This document shows positions 63,655 to 64,000 of a stretch of DNA of 64,000 nt, one piece after another. Position 1 is the stretch's first letter, and each line of letters starts with the position of its first letter. The translations under genes and the position numbers were made by a program. Below the pieces are notes generated by a model. The model was not told where the DNA came from. It ran no database searches and saw only the letters and a list, made by a program, of their open reading frames with translations. The DNA lies in NCBI RefSeq assembly GCF_028680575.1, contig NZ_JAPCKI010000005.1:186001-250000 (forward strand). Direction: 5' to 3'. Source of the DNA: Acidovorax benzenivorans. GTDB lineage: Bacteria; Pseudomonadota; Gammaproteobacteria; Burkholderiales; Burkholderiaceae_C.

Positions 63655-64000
63655 TCAGCGAGGCGGCGACAGGTCCAGCAGTGTGCCTTGCGGGAATCGC
63701 TGCGCAGGCCAGTCCAATGCCCTTTGCAGCCGGGGCCAGTCAAACCCTGGGCCTGGGTCCAGTTTGCGCCCCGGCGCGATATGTTCATGCCCCGCGATGT
63801 GCTCGAGGGGGTAGCGCAGCGCAATGTCCTGGCAGACCCTGGCCAGGGTTTCGTACTGTGCGGGCTCGAAGTGCAGGCCCTCCAAGCCTTCCAGTTCAAT
63901 GCCGATGGAGTCGTCGTTGCACTGACTCCGCCCCCGATAGAACGATTGCCCAGCATGCCAGGCGCGCAGGTCGCAATCCACAAACTGCCACAGCGCCCCG
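63655..64000 (-). CDS. ampD: 1,6-anhydro-N-acetylmuramyl-L-alanine amidase AmpD, C-terminal part
   Basis: The frame is open to the right edge, giving the last ~114 residues of AmpD, the cytoplasmic zinc amidase that removes the stem peptide from recycled anhydro-muropeptides. The fragment starts in WQFVDCDLRAWHAGQSFYRG and includes the family blocks NDDSIGIELEG, HEHIAPGRKLDPGPGFDW (the zinc-ligand His/Asp and the conserved Lys). It stands upstream of nrdA on the same strand; 377 bases separate nrdA from it, holding the NrdR sites. It belongs to the same recycling pathway as mpl at 50 kb. Confidence 0.93.
   Translation of the reverse strand, partial: GALWQFVDCDLRAWHAGQSFYRGRSQCNDDSIGIELEGLEGLHFEPAQYETLARVCQDIALRYPLEHIAGHEHIAPGRKLDPGPGFDWPRLQRALDWPAQRFPQGTLLDLSPPR

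Overview
The window is GC-rich, densely coding bacterial DNA. Gene content points to the Betaproteobacteria, order Burkholderiales, most likely an Acidovorax-like member of the Comamonadaceae. The indicators are paired cyanophycin synthetases CphA/CphA', a lysine/alanine histone H1-like protein, an Mpl-TlpA-AccB-AccC-PrmA-DUF3426 string, class Ia nrdAB with tandem NrdR-type boxes, and copies of a ~60-bp dispersed repeat that I associate with this family. No rRNA, tRNA, CRISPR array, prophage or transposase gene was seen.

Layout. 1-8.2 kb: the end of an acyl-CoA synthetase gene, then a minus-strand operon for a branched-chain amino-acid-type ABC transporter (substrate-binding protein, LivG, LivF, LivH, LivM) continuing into a serine beta-lactamase/esterase and a 3-hydroxyacyl-CoA dehydrogenase, with a divergent AraC-type regulator. 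8.4-18.6 kb: a DsbA/FrnE-like oxidoreductase, CreA, and a divergent cyanophycin locus (cphA'-cphA-creA on minus; a zinc-ribbon ABC exporter plus a DUF1854 protein on plus), followed by a small orphan gene behind a sigma28-like promoter. 18.8-30 kb: EF-hand protein, 5'-nucleotidase, a palindromic TA-flanked element, GspF, SDR, LLM oxidoreductase, CZB protein, RuvC, CdsA-like and PlsC-like lipid enzymes, AraC regulator and cytochrome P450.

30-42.7 kb is mostly housekeeping: mtgA, aroE, a TonB-like protein, an RNB exonuclease, a PglL-type O-oligosaccharyltransferase, a YqiA-like esterase, a Ser/Thr kinase-HDOD-GAF fusion, rodA, a YegP-like protein and tldD. At 42.7-47.4 kb composition becomes more AT-rich. 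An accessory surface or secondary-metabolite module lies here: a SASA-type esterase, a NodU/CmcH carbamoyltransferase, an SxtJ membrane protein, a 50-residue DUF5989-like peptide and a periplasmic SGNH protein. 47.5-64 kb returns to core genes: aroG behind a Phe/Tyr/Trp leader-peptide attenuator, mpl, tlpA, accB-accC, prmA, a DUF3426 protein, a PfkB kinase, the histone-like gene, nrdB-nrdA and the end of ampD.

The most interesting signals are three. (i) CphA and CphA' look complementarily degenerate: one has lost the N-domain HxxEH motif, the other the Mur-ligase P-loop lysine; next to them is an uncharacterised exporter/DUF1854 pair. (ii) A complete transcription attenuator precedes aroG, with an 18-codon leader rich in Phe/Tyr/Trp and mutually exclusive hairpins. 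(iii) The carbamoyltransferase-SxtJ-DUF5989-SGNH cassette has no assigned function.
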